A DNA stretch of 64,000 nt from Terribacillus saccharophilus (lineage in GTDB: Bacteria; Bacillota; Bacilli; Bacillales; Amphibacillaceae), in contig FOCD01000006.1 of the NCBI GenBank assembly GCA_900110015.1, positions 29,366-93,365 of the forward strand, read 5' to 3'. Within the stretch, counting starts at the first letter, position 1. Each line of letters opens with the position of its first letter. Shown here piece by piece: positions 7,908 through 16,337 of this stretch. The notes below the pieces were generated by a model, which was not told the origin of the DNA, did not search any database, and saw only the letters and a list, made by a program, of their open reading frames with translations. Made by a program: the position numbers and the translations under genes.

Positions 7908-9101
7908 TCACCCCTTTAACCCTTGGTAATCCACGCCTACTTCTTTGACTCGTTCAAAGAACTTCTCGCTAAGTTCACCCGTCTGTATCTCAAATCCTTT
8001 TTTCGTTTTAAGCTGTTTAAATACGGTTGTTGCCGTATGGTCGCTCTGGAATTCGACTATCTCACTTAGGTAGCGCACACCATCCACTTTCTTGATATGG
8101 ATACCAAAGTCCACGTAATTGTAGATGTCATCTAGGAACATGTTTTCGTCAATGCTATACCCCATCTTCGCCATACCAAGGAGTCGTTTCGGGATAGCCC
8201 TGGCATCAACTGCATGAAGCGTTGTGGTGAATTTATGTCCCGTCAGTATTCCTTGTATCATCTGGTAGACTTCACGTCCCAAGACCTCTCCGACCATGAT
8301 CCAGATTGGATGGCTTCGCAGGCCTGCATAGGCAATGAGGTCTTCCACCGTTGTCGTACCGTTCGCAACCCAATAGAAAATATCCTTATCCGGGAAGTTC
8401 TCTTTCGCATATAAGTCCTTGTTTGTTTCAATCAAGGCGATACGTTCTTTGAAGGGAATGAAGCTCATCAAAAGCTTCTGGAATTCTGTTTTCCCGGTTC
8501 CCGTTTCCCCACAAATGAGAATATTGGAACGCGATTTCACGGCAGCCTTCAAAAAGTCCAGCACATACTCTGGTGCGAAAGCGTCGAAGTTGTCTTCTGT
8601 CAGTGCCAACCCTGGACGGGAAACCCGGACAGCCATTGTCGTACCGTTCACAGCGATTTCCGGGTGAACAGCGTTCAGTCGCAAGTGCGTTTTACTGGTG
8701 TTCAGGATAGGATCTTTTGCCGTCAGTTCCTTACCCGTTGTATTGGAGAACTTGGCGATGAGCTTATTGATATCCTCTTCTGACACACCATCCAAGGTGT
8801 ACTTGTCTACTCCATTGCCTTCGACAATCAGTTTCTCACCATCGAATCCGATGTCGGTAATTCGCTTATCCTCTACCAGGTATTCGATGAAGCTTAGTCC
8901 AATCAGTTCCCGAAGGACATATTCCACTTGTTCCTCCGTCTTGAGTAAATCTCCGAATTCATCTTTGATGATTTTCCGGAACACTTCTTTCGCTTCACTG
9001 TTCCCAAAGGAATCCAAGTAAAGTTCTGCATGATTCTGTTTCAGTCTTGTCTGAATCAATTCAATCGTTTCCGGCTGAATCAGCACTACTTTCTCCTGCA
9101 T
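7908..9101 (-). CDS. cpaF: CpaF/TadA-type secretion ATPase
   Basis: 397 residues, ATG at 9101 behind AGAGGGA. An N-terminal domain (residues 1-170) ends in NGTTMAVRVSRPG, as in VirB11/CpaF proteins. Walker A is GETGTGKT at 198-205, the Walker B-type glutamate lies in IWIMVGEVLGREV (E272), and the His box is FTTTLHA (H296). It is a type II/IV secretion hexameric ATPase in the cytoplasm. Because tadB and tadC follow directly, it is a Tad assembly ATPase rather than a classic VirB11, although it sits upstream of VirB2- and VirB4-like genes. Confidence 0.88.
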   Translation of the reverse strand: MQEKVVLIQPETIELIQTRLKQNHAELYLDSFGNSEAKEVFRKIIKDEFGDLLKTEEQVEYVLRELIGLSFIEYLVEDKRITDIGFDGEKLIVEGNGVDKYTLDGVSEEDINKLIAKFSNTTGKELTAKDPILNTSKTHLRLNAVHPEIAVNGTTMAVRVSRPGLALTEDNFDAFAPEYVLDFLKAAVKSRSNILICGETGTGKTEFQKLLMSFIPFKERIALIETNKDLYAKENFPDKDIFYWVANGTTTVEDLIAYAGLRSHPIWIMVGEVLGREVYQMIQGILTGHKFTTTLHAVDARAIPKRLLGMAKMGYSIDENMFLDDIYNYVDFGIHIKKVDGVRYLSEIVEFQSDHTATTVFKQLKTKKGFEIQTGELSEKFFERVKEVGVDYQGLKG

Positions 9102-9157
9102 AAAATCCCTCTTTTCATTGCACTACAAATCTTTGGACGTACATGTTTATTACATCC

Positions 9158-9535
9158 TTACTCTTGATTCAAATCTGATGCCCATGTCACTTCATGTGGG
9201 GAATCCTGGTCATCAATGATCTTGATTTTGACGGACTTATAATCTTCTCCATCCTTTTGATACTGGAAGGAATAACTCTTCACATCAAAGCTGTCACTCA
9301 ACTGTTCAAATTGGTCTTTAAAACGTTGTTCAAAGACCGATTCCGTGATGACTGCATCCGATATATCAGTTCTACTGCTGTAGTCCATACTTTCTGTTAA
9401 GGACACTTGCGCTGCCTCTTTGATGAGCTTCGATACATCATGATAACGATAGCTCTGGTAGGTATATGTGGCTGCTACACCAATGAACATGAAACCGATA
9501 ATCAAGAGCGTTATCCATTTTGGGATATGCTGCAT
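9158..9535 (-). CDS. Membrane-anchored pseudopilin-like protein
   Basis: 125 residues, ATG at 9535 behind TTGGAGGAAAAG. One N-terminal membrane segment (ITLLIIGFMFIGVAATYTY) is followed by a soluble domain with the pattern SKLIKEAAQVSLTESMDYSSR, which resembles the start of DUF5411/TadE-like minor pilins in Firmicutes. It lies directly upstream of cpaF. Role as a minor pilin or periphery factor is inferred. Confidence 0.55.
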   Translation of the reverse strand: MQHIPKWITLLIIGFMFIGVAATYTYQSYRYHDVSKLIKEAAQVSLTESMDYSSRTDISDAVITESVFEQRFKDQFEQLSDSFDVKSYSFQYQKDGEDYKSVKIKIIDDQDSPHEVTWASDLNQE

Positions 9536-9554
9536 TCACTTTTCCTCCAATGGT

Positions 9555-9737
9555 TTATACAAATTTATAAGCAACCAACATCACTAGGAACACGCCAAGG
9601 ATGACGCTGTATGAGTTATAGATGACTCTATCCTTCTTCGTTTTGGCACTTTTTACGCGAATGAAAATCGTTAATGCTAATAAAGCCAAGACAATTACGA
9701 TAAAAGGGATAAAATACTGGTTAACTAGTTCAAACAT
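9555..9737 (-). CDS. 60-residue two-helix membrane protein
   Basis: ATG at 9737 behind TGGGAGGAAAAAG. Two hydrophobic segments (FIPFIVIVLALLALTIFI and YSVILGVFLVMLVAYKF) flank a basic loop (RVKSAKTKKDR). First gene after the terminator that ends the adhesin transcript, so it probably begins the Tad operon. No family recognised. Confidence 0.6.
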   Translation of the reverse strand: MFELVNQYFIPFIVIVLALLALTIFIRVKSAKTKKDRVIYNSYSVILGVFLVMLVAYKFV

Positions 9738-9757
9738 TTCTTTTTCCTCCCAACAAA

Positions 9758-9780
9758 AAAAGAGCCTTCAAGGGCTCTTT
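9758..9780 (-). terminator. Rho-independent terminator after the adhesin gene
   Basis: AAAGAGCC / GGCTCTTT stem with a short loop, followed on the minus strand by seven T residues. It separates the adhesin gene from the Tad operon. Confidence 0.75.
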
Positions 9781-9798
9781 CTCTGCATTCATTTTGTT

Positions 9799-12378
9799 TT
9801 AATTATTTTTGATCCATTCAATATCTTCTTTTGTGAATCGTTTATTACCATTGGGGAAAGGGTCTTCCTTGTTGACCGGAATCCATAAGATAGCATCTTT
9901 ATCAATGGTCTTAGAATCCATTGTCGCAATCATTTGCGCGTATATGTTCCAGTTGTCGGAAAGCTCGACGGTCATCTTGTTGGCGCCCATTTTATTGGTT
10001 TTATACTGCACATCATAGTCGGTAATCTCAGCCCAGATTGGAGAGTAAAACTTGTCTCCACCCTCTTTTAGGTCATGTTCGATATCCGAATCACCAGCCT
10101 CGACTTCTTCATCCGTGAATAAGTCACCTGTCTGTCTTTCGACGTTCATATGAGGGAAAGCAAAGCTGTCTGTCCATTCCTTTTTGGAAGCAGTGGAACG
10201 ATTATCCGTGCTTTTCACCAAAGGAGCTTCAAATATACCGTCGGTAATTTCATAAGCCAGGCTAGGGTCAAGTAAGCCCTCTGGTGCGTAATAGTCGGCT
10301 GCACTATCATTTATGTTTGTCGCGAACTCCCAATCCTTACCCAAGTCATTTGTGTACTCAATCTGAAAGTCTGTTTCTACACCATAACCTGATTTTGAAT
10401 CCAGCAACGGTGTTGCGCTGTACGTAAAGCGTTCCACGTATTTCTTCATGTTGGTCGTCGGTGTGATTTCCGTCATGACGACGTAGGATTTAGAGCCAGT
10501 ATGGTCGGCATCTTCTTCAACATCGAGTCTGATTGTCCCTTCATTGGCTGACCAGCCATCTAAAGCAAGTCTTGAGTATCCATCTTTGATATCAAAATCT
10601 GCTTCGTCATAGTCCAGGAATTTCACAGCATAACGATCCTCGGTGTTGATCTTTAGCTTACTGGACGGCACTTTGAAATCAAATTGCTTCGGTAAGCTGT
10701 TAGCTGTATAGGATCTCTTCTCGATAAGATCACCATTCAAATACAATCCAACGGCAATTTTCTTCTTACTCATGTCAGCCACACTGGATTTATAATTCAA
10801 GTCCTTGCTTAGATACACCCTGACAGGCATTCCCTCACTGGCCCTAGCTGTGTACACCTGAACCTTATCCAACTGCACCTTCGCAAGTGGCTTGTCGTAG
10901 TAGTAATTGACAGTGATGTTCTTCGTGCCGATAGTTCCGGACTCTGCATCGCCTGTTTTCTTCACGTAACGCATCGTGTAGCCATCTTGTTTGATAGTAG
11001 GATGACTTTCAGAATACTTGTCACCACGTAACTTGGTGTACTTCTTCGTATCCTTTACCTTCTCACCCGTACGATTATCGTAGTAATTTACAGTAACCGT
11101 ACGTCTTAACTTGTAGTTGAAGACATGTGTGAGGTCTTTTGAAACAGTTCCCTCAAATGGCTTGTCTGTCATCCGTTCATATGTGTTATCGCCATCCTTG
11201 AAAGTAGCTGGTGGCGTGTATTTATACTTCGATCCAATCGTTTTGTCTTCGTTCACATGCTTGAAGACTTTCTTGGAATCCTTGTCCTTCCAGGTTACAT
11301 CAATGTTCTTTTTACGTACTTCAAATTTTGCTTTGAAAGATGCTGTTTCATCTGGATCAGTGTAAATATCCATAAAACCTAGCACCTGAAATCCCCCACC
11401 TTGTGGTTTCGTAATTAAAGGTTGGAATAATTTCATACTCCCTTTAATGTTACCGGTACTATAATTTACACCTACTTCTAAGCTAGCTTCTAAATGTATT
11501 TTTTCCCCACCATAGACCTTCATCGTTCCATTTGTAACTTTCTTCCCAGTGGTTTCATTTATGATAGTGACATCTTTTGGAACTTTAATACTTACTGAGT
11601 TTTCACTATAAGATTTAAAAGTAGTTGTTTGAGATACCTGCTTATTACCTTTTACACTAACTGATAGATTGGTATCTGAAAAAGCTACATTAGTATCTAA
11701 ATCTTCCCCATTAACTACTAAGTCCCACAGTTTATCGTACTTAGGTAGGCTTTTACCTGAACTACCTCCAGAATAAATTCTATCAAGAATTAGAGATGTT
11801 GTTACTAACCCCTCATCTCTATTTGTGAAGATATTTCCATCCCCACCCCAACCATAGTAAAGTGCTCTTTTAGCCCGTTCATTGTCATAAGGTGAAGGTT
11901 CATTGTAAGCTGTTCCCGTTGGTGGAGATTTCTTAGAATGTTGATAACAAAAGGCTTGAACTCCATTAACCCTAAAATCCCCTACTACTGAACCTTGATA
12001 CGATACTGCACCCTTATACTCGATCTTAACGGCTGCTTTTACCTTTTGAGGTTTAATAAAAGAGATTAGCGATGATAGCATGTTCTTATCTTCATTTTTC
12101 AAGTCATCCTTGGTAAGTAACTCTTGACCCTCTTCTCCGTTCTCAAGTAGACCAGTTAAGGTTGCCTTAACTCTCTTATTACCGACTAACATATAAAGTA
12201 CTTCACCATTAATTTCAAGATAACCATCTTTGTTCACGCCAAAAGTTTCTATACCAGTTTCCTCTGCGCTTACAACACTTGAAGAGGTATAACCAAAGAA
12301 CGGGAAATACTGTAATAGGCCAACCAGCAAAAGTAGACTTAGAACTAGTGAGACTTTCGGCAATAAATTCTTATGCAT
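9799..12378 (-). CDS. Secreted thioester-domain adhesin with MucBP-like repeats
   Basis: 859 residues. The N-terminus has a basic start and a hydrophobic core (VSLVLSLLLLVGLLQYFPFF) with a likely cleavage after SVVSA. Residues about 115-225 contain VQAFCYQHSKKSPPTGT and RAKRALYYGWGGDGN, the pattern of Gram-positive thioester domains in which a Cys and a later Gln cross-link; these bind host or partner surfaces covalently. MucBP-like beta modules follow (VTVNYYDNRTGEKVKDTKKY ... ITVNYYYDKP). I see no LPXTG motif or C-terminal membrane anchor, so it may be released or held non-covalently. Beside pilus and transfer genes it could act in mating-pair contact; that is inference. Confidence 0.7.
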   Translation of the reverse strand: MHKNLLPKVSLVLSLLLLVGLLQYFPFFGYTSSSVVSAEETGIETFGVNKDGYLEINGEVLYMLVGNKRVKATLTGLLENGEEGQELLTKDDLKNEDKNMLSSLISFIKPQKVKAAVKIEYKGAVSYQGSVVGDFRVNGVQAFCYQHSKKSPPTGTAYNEPSPYDNERAKRALYYGWGGDGNIFTNRDEGLVTTSLILDRIYSGGSSGKSLPKYDKLWDLVVNGEDLDTNVAFSDTNLSVSVKGNKQVSQTTTFKSYSENSVSIKVPKDVTIINETTGKKVTNGTMKVYGGEKIHLEASLEVGVNYSTGNIKGSMKLFQPLITKPQGGGFQVLGFMDIYTDPDETASFKAKFEVRKKNIDVTWKDKDSKKVFKHVNEDKTIGSKYKYTPPATFKDGDNTYERMTDKPFEGTVSKDLTHVFNYKLRRTVTVNYYDNRTGEKVKDTKKYTKLRGDKYSESHPTIKQDGYTMRYVKKTGDAESGTIGTKNITVNYYYDKPLAKVQLDKVQVYTARASEGMPVRVYLSKDLNYKSSVADMSKKKIAVGLYLNGDLIEKRSYTANSLPKQFDFKVPSSKLKINTEDRYAVKFLDYDEADFDIKDGYSRLALDGWSANEGTIRLDVEEDADHTGSKSYVVMTEITPTTNMKKYVERFTYSATPLLDSKSGYGVETDFQIEYTNDLGKDWEFATNINDSAADYYAPEGLLDPSLAYEITDGIFEAPLVKSTDNRSTASKKEWTDSFAFPHMNVERQTGDLFTDEEVEAGDSDIEHDLKEGGDKFYSPIWAEITDYDVQYKTNKMGANKMTVELSDNWNIYAQMIATMDSKTIDKDAILWIPVNKEDPFPNGNKRFTKEDIEWIKNN

Positions 12379-12420
12379 TACTTAATTAACACCACCCTTT
12401 ACGTAGTTTTAAGATAATGA

Positions 12421-12464
12421 AAAAGTCCATTGACGTTGAACTCAACATCAATGGACTTTCTATT
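12421..12464 (-). terminator. Hairpin terminator downstream of the Ser-rich protein gene
   Basis: Imperfect inverted repeat AGTCCATTGACGTT / AACATCAATGGACT with T-run on the minus strand, lying between the Ser-rich gene and the adhesin gene. Confidence 0.6.
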
Positions 12465-12474
12465 AGAAATCTAA

Positions 12475-13668
12475 TTAATCAAAGGAATCCCATGGAACAC
12501 CACTTAAGTCCTCTTCGTTAACTGTATGTTTATCATAAGTTCTTCCTGAATCTCCATGACTACTCTTAATGTCACCAGAACCAGTCTTATTATCGGTAGT
12601 TGTTGAAGACCCACCACCACTAGGCTTAGAAGAACCTGATGTACTGTTTGAGCCACCTGAAGACTTACTCGAGCTGGAAGAGCTCTTGGATGAGCTTCCT
12701 GAATTACTGGATTTAGTACTACCAGAACTTGAATTGCTTGAGCTCGCTGAAGAGCCACTGCTATACGACTTATTGGAACTTGAGCTAGATCCTGAGCTAG
12801 AGGAACCACTTGAGTATGACTTACTTGAACTGCTTGAACCCGATGAAGAACTACCGGAGCTTGCTTGGTTTGAACTTGAAGTTGCGCTACCGGAGTTTGA
12901 CTGTGTTGTATTGTTTGATGAAGTACCATTGGAGGAAGAAGTAACGGCTGCCGTTTGTTGCGCAGCTTCTTGTTGGGCTTTTTCCTGTTCAGCAGCAAGT
13001 TTTTTCTCTTCTTCTTTGCGTTTCGCTTCTTCTTCAGCAGCAATTACTGTTTTCTCTACTTCAGAAAGCTTTTTCTTCAGTTCTTCCTTCTTCGATTCGG
13101 TTTTAATGTCCTTGACTAAGGCAATAGCAGCATCGTATGACTTTCTGCTTGGAGACTTCTCAGCTTCTGTAACCTTTTCTGAAGCAGTTTGAATTGCGTT
13201 TAGCTGTGTACTCGCGTCAGCTAAGTAATCAACTAGGTATGTATAGATTGCTTGATTCTTGTTTTTGATGTCGTTGAGCTTACCAGAGACTGTATCGAGT
13301 TGTTCATCTGTCACGCTGTCTACTAAAACGCCATCTTTCAAAGTGCTGTATACATCGTTTTGTATGTCAGCTATGTCTTTCGCTGTGTTTACTTCCTTCG
13401 ATAAGGTTTTCTTCTTATCTCCGTCTACCTTAGCAACGGCATCTTCAGCTTTCTTGATCTTCACTTCGATGTCGTCAGCCAATCTTGTACGGTCTTTGTT
13501 GTACAAAGCATCAACAGCATCTTGTGCGCTTTCTGTGTTTTGTACTTGTACTTGTTCCAGTCGTTCTTGTTCAGCAACATTTTGGTTATAAGCGTAAACG
13601 CCAGTGCCAGTTCCTCCGGCTAAAATGACTGCTGTTGCAATACCCACTATCAGCTTTTTCTTTTTCAT
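12475..13668 (-). CDS. Exported Ser/Gly-rich coiled protein
   Basis: 397 residues, ATG at 13668 behind AAAGGAGTG. Signal peptide-like start (MKKKKLIVGIATAVILAGG ... VYA). Residues 30-210 are helical and coiled (KIKKAEDAVAKVDGDKKKTL, RKEEEKKLAAEQEKAQQEA). Residues 230-365 are a Ser/Gly/Asn low-complexity spacer with repeated SYSSGSSSSGSSSSS. The tail is acidic (NEEDLSGVPWDSFD). No sorting signal. It looks like a wall-spanning stalk or an exported transfer-associated factor. Low-complexity DNA creates long false frames on the other strand. Confidence 0.65.
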   Translation of the reverse strand: MKKKKLIVGIATAVILAGGTGTGVYAYNQNVAEQERLEQVQVQNTESAQDAVDALYNKDRTRLADDIEVKIKKAEDAVAKVDGDKKKTLSKEVNTAKDIADIQNDVYSTLKDGVLVDSVTDEQLDTVSGKLNDIKNKNQAIYTYLVDYLADASTQLNAIQTASEKVTEAEKSPSRKSYDAAIALVKDIKTESKKEELKKKLSEVEKTVIAAEEEAKRKEEEKKLAAEQEKAQQEAAQQTAAVTSSSNGTSSNNTTQSNSGSATSSSNQASSGSSSSGSSSSSKSYSSGSSSSGSSSSSNKSYSSGSSASSSNSSSGSTKSSNSGSSSKSSSSSSKSSGGSNSTSGSSKPSGGGSSTTTDNKTGSGDIKSSHGDSGRTYDKHTVNEEDLSGVPWDSFD

Positions 13669-14158
13669 TCCAACACTCCTTTACTATTATTATCGAACCA
13701 AATAAAACAAATTAAAGGATATTTTAGGATAAACGTTATCATGTTTACAATCTATTATAGGAAGACTGCCTGATGAAGCAGTCCTCCGTATGAAAATCGT
13801 AATTTCTTACGAGATATTCCAATGTTATAAACCATGGTTCGAAAACGCAGGGCTCGAATCAGCATTTCTGGTTTTCATTTTTGTTGGGTTTTGGCTTGTC
13901 CCAACGCCCTAATGACTCATGATTAATATTTTAGACTCAAATAATTGAATCACGGCTATTAATCAGGGTCAACGTCAAGTCACAAGTGGATTTTGAGCTC
14001 TGAGTCCACAATCTAGCAGGAGTTATAAATGAATACTCCTTTCCAAGTCGTATAGTTACCCCGAATAGTGACTTTTCATCGGGAACCACGCAATATCAAG
14101 TTCTCAAGGATCATATTTGCGCAATAGAACGCAAACATCATAACGTTTAACATGATTG
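13669..14158. other. 490-bp gene-free stretch with several hairpins
   Basis: I find no credible gene. It holds the upstream region of the Ser-rich gene and at least four inverted repeats: GGAAGACTGC / GCAGTCCTCC (about 13759-13789), AGGAGT / ACTCCT (about 14019-14041), CCCGA / TCGGG (about 14060-14083) and TTTGCG / CGCAAA (about 14115-14134). It could be a long structured leader RNA for the minus-strand operon or a cis-acting DNA site. Confidence 0.4.
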
Positions 14159-14407
14159 TTAACTTACTTCATACAATTCGCTTATCTTATTCTTTCGTTT
14201 AGCAATGACATGTCCATCGACTGTTCTAACAGTCCGGATATCATAGAAGATATCATCTATCTTACATCTTCGATTCGTACGAGTATTTCTTACATCCAAT
14301 CCATTATTCAGTATGTAAGTCTCTTTGTTGAAAGTACGAATTGTAACCCTGTTTCCAAATCCTAAGAATTGAAATCGATTCATCTTAGGGACACTACCTT
14401 TCGGCAC
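14159..14407 (-). CDS. Small basic protein, unknown
   Basis: About 82 residues from a GTG at 14407, which is eight bases after GGGGAGG; a GTG nine bases earlier is also in frame but touches the ribosome site. Sequence includes NRFQFLGFGNRVTIRTFN and RTNRRCKIDDIFYDIRTV, with many basic residues and no membrane segment. I do not recognise it. It lies downstream of an XRE-type regulator on the same strand. Confidence 0.5.
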   Translation of the reverse strand: MPKGSVPKMNRFQFLGFGNRVTIRTFNKETYILNNGLDVRNTRTNRRCKIDDIFYDIRTVRTVDGHVIAKRKNKISELYEVS

Positions 14408-14458
14408 TTCACTCACCTCCCCAAGATATTTTCTTTAAACGGTGCTCTTGTGATAAAA

Positions 14459-14683
14459 TCAAGGTAAAAAATCACTTAGGAAATCTGGTATCTCATCAAC
14501 AGATTTCGCAAAAAGAACTCTATGAGGTACTTTGAATAAATCTTCTAGCTTTCCTAGACCAAATTCACTTGGAAAGCTTCTTCCTGATTCTATTCTTTGA
14601 TATTGCCTCACTGAAATTCTTAGTGTCTCAGCAACTTCATATTGTGTTAGAAGCTTTTTTTGCCGGAATATCTTTAACAGCAA
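14459..14683 (-). CDS. XRE-family HTH regulator
   Basis: 74 residues from a TTG at 14683 with GAGGTGG upstream. Helix-turn-helix: LLKIFRQKKLLTQYEVAETL then ISVRQYQRIESGRSFPS, typical Cro/CI. It is divergent from another XRE gene at 14808, with only about 125 bases between, so the two probably share an operator region and may form a switch for the transfer operon. Confidence 0.75.
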   Translation of the reverse strand: MLLKIFRQKKLLTQYEVAETLRISVRQYQRIESGRSFPSEFGLGKLEDLFKVPHRVLFAKSVDEIPDFLSDFLP

Positions 14684-14807
14684 TTCACCACCTCTTCCCC
14701 TCACCCGACATATAAGAGCGTGTCTATAAGTATATTTTACACGACCTTTAATAGCGCGTCAAGGAAGAGTTTAACAATTTAACTTATTTTTAGAAGGTTG
14801 GTAAAAG
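14684..14807. promoter_or_regulatory. Divergent promoter/operator region between two XRE genes
   Basis: AT-rich spacer with two similar short segments AAGAGCGTGTC and AATAGCGCGTC (about 14714 and 14748) that may be operator half-sites. Location between divergent repressor-type genes supports a control region; binding is not shown. Confidence 0.4.
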
Positions 14808-15023
14808 ATGAAAACCCTAGGAACTAGATTAAAAGAATTAAGGACAGAACGAGGTATTTACCAATCACATTTAGCACAGTATCTATCCGTGACCACCAGA
14901 CACATCCAAAGATATGAAGCTGACAAAACTGATGTATCTCTTTCAACGCTAATTGCTCTAGCAGACTACTTTGAAGTATCGCTTGATTACTTAGTAGGAC
15001 GCAGCGAAAACAGAAAATGCTGA
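14808..15023 (+). CDS. XRE-family HTH regulator
   Basis: 71 residues, ATG behind AGAAGGTTGG. HTH covers residues 5-60: RLKELRTERGIYQSHLAQYL, VTTRHIQRYEADKTD, followed by the common tail YFEVSLDYLVGRSE. Family members are dimeric DNA-binding repressors. Divergent from the XRE gene at 14459. Confidence 0.85.
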   Translation: MKTLGTRLKELRTERGIYQSHLAQYLSVTTRHIQRYEADKTDVSLSTLIALADYFEVSLDYLVGRSENRKC

Positions 15024-15178
15024 TAAGCTAGTAGCTGGGTTCGCAACAACTCTATTGCTTTAAAATAGAATTAAACTGTTTTTATTGATTCGAAGCTCAA
15101 TAACGACATTGACTGATGTTCTTCTCTTTTTATGACATCCTATGTCGTTTATAGTGCAAAAAAAAATAGAATATACAA

Positions 15179-15331
15179 TTACAGGCAACTGACTTTTTTT
15201 TGATCTTGGTGGAGCACTTCACAAATCGGTATAATTTGAGATGAATCTGTCTTCTTTCTTTTTGAAGTGCATTGAATCAAATTCAGCAAGTGGATAATCT
15301 CCTGTTTATCCTTGAGTTGTGGTTTTGACAT
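15179..15331 (-). CDS. 50-residue protein, unknown
   Basis: The ATG at 15331 has a strong AAAGGAG site ten bases upstream; the frame is open farther upstream but without a ribosome site. The product starts MSKPQLKDKQEIIHLLNLIQ and is polar and basic. It is divergent from the XRE gene at 15514 and could be a small partner or antirepressor. No family recognised. Confidence 0.5.
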   Translation of the reverse strand: MSKPQLKDKQEIIHLLNLIQCTSKRKKTDSSQIIPICEVLHQDQKKVSCL

Positions 15332-15513
15332 ATGAACTCTCTCCTTTGGTAAATAGTAGAAAATTCCCCCTTGTCGGTACAAAATTACCATAAGATTGAA
15401 TTTAATTCAACACCAAACATCCAATTAGACTATTTTTATGGTTAAAATTTACTAAAAAGTGGTTCACAAGTCTATTCTGCTTCGATAAAGTAGCCTGGAG
15501 GTGGTGAGAAAAA

Positions 15514-15870
15514 ATGGAAGATAAATTAGAACCGAGAATCTTATTCAGTGAACGTTTAGCCCTTTTAATTAAATATAAGGGACTTACTAATGTGGAATTA
15601 GCTAGAGCTATTAAAGTTTCTCCCGGCCTTATTACAAAGTACACATCAGGTAAAGCTAGTCCTTCTTATGAAAACTTCGTTAAGATTGCTGATTTTTTTG
15701 ATGTCTCTATGGACTATCTAAGGGGGAAAAGTAACTCTTTTAATGGAGATCCTGGAGATAATAAACGAATCGATGCTTGGATTGGTCTGTTGGAAACTAT
15801 GAACATGGACGAATACGAACAGAGAAGAATTGTAGAGGCATTGAGATTATTAAATAAAAAATTGAACTAA
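15514..15870 (+). CDS. XRE-family HTH regulator
   Basis: 118 residues, ATG behind GGAGGTGGTGAG. HTH at residues 10-65 (RLALLIKYKGLTNVELARAI, VSPGLITKYTSGKASPSYEN) with DVSMDYLRGKS. A C-terminal helical segment (WIGLLETMNMDEYEQRRIVE) probably serves dimerisation. It ends before a strong terminator and so is a monocistronic regulator. Confidence 0.85.
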   Translation: MEDKLEPRILFSERLALLIKYKGLTNVELARAIKVSPGLITKYTSGKASPSYENFVKIADFFDVSMDYLRGKSNSFNGDPGDNKRIDAWIGLLETMNMDEYEQRRIVEALRLLNKKLN

Positions 15871-15970
15871 GGGGCAAAATTTCATGTAAAGAACAATTAT
15901 AAGTAAAAGTTCAAATACTAATAAAGATTACAAGAATATATAAAAAGACAAATATATATAAGGAAAAATT

Positions 15971-16016
15971 AAAAAGCGCTGAAACTCTTATTTTACAAGG
16001 GTTCCAGCGCTTTTTG
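15971..16016 (+). terminator. Strong hairpin terminator
   Basis: AAAAAGCGCTG(G) / CAGCGCTTTTT with inner pairs AACTC / GGGTT. T-runs on both strands make it possibly bidirectional, isolating the XRE gene from the replication region. Confidence 0.7.
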
Positions 16017-16034
16017 GTTTAAATGATATACAGA

Positions 16035-16160
16035 ATCCACAAGTTCACATGATTATAAATACTATATTCTGTATTCACATGTTCTTAAATACTGTCTCTT
16101 ATAATCCACATATTTTGAAATCCATTTTTAAAAGTATAGATGTTCTGAAATCCAGTTTAT
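16035..16160. repeat. Iteron-like direct repeats next to rep
   Basis: Four related units of about 20 bp start near 16044, 16074, 16105 and 16135, a spacing of 30-31 bp (about three helical turns). The first two are TTCACATG-N4-TAAATACT-like, the last two contain TTTTGAAATCCA and TTCTGAAATCCA. They lie 3' of the replication gene in AT-rich DNA, the expected setting for initiator binding in a theta origin. Confidence 0.5.
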
Positions 16161-16337
16161 TTTGTCGAGAATGATTGAATTGTACAAGTGAAAAAAGGTT
16201 ATTTTGGATGTCTAGCAGTGAAAGTTGAAATAAAATGAGAGTCATTCGAGGGGAAGAAAAATGAAGAAATGACAAATAGCCCTTCCAATTAAACTTTTGA
16301 AAAGGCAGTAAATCCAAGTATTCTTTTTAAATTAAGA

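Noticed and set aside
12504..13192. Long open frames on both strands within the Ser-rich gene
   Set aside because: They arise from the low-complexity Ser/Gly codon repeats; products are biased (Leu/Glu or Val/Gln rich) with no ribosome sites.
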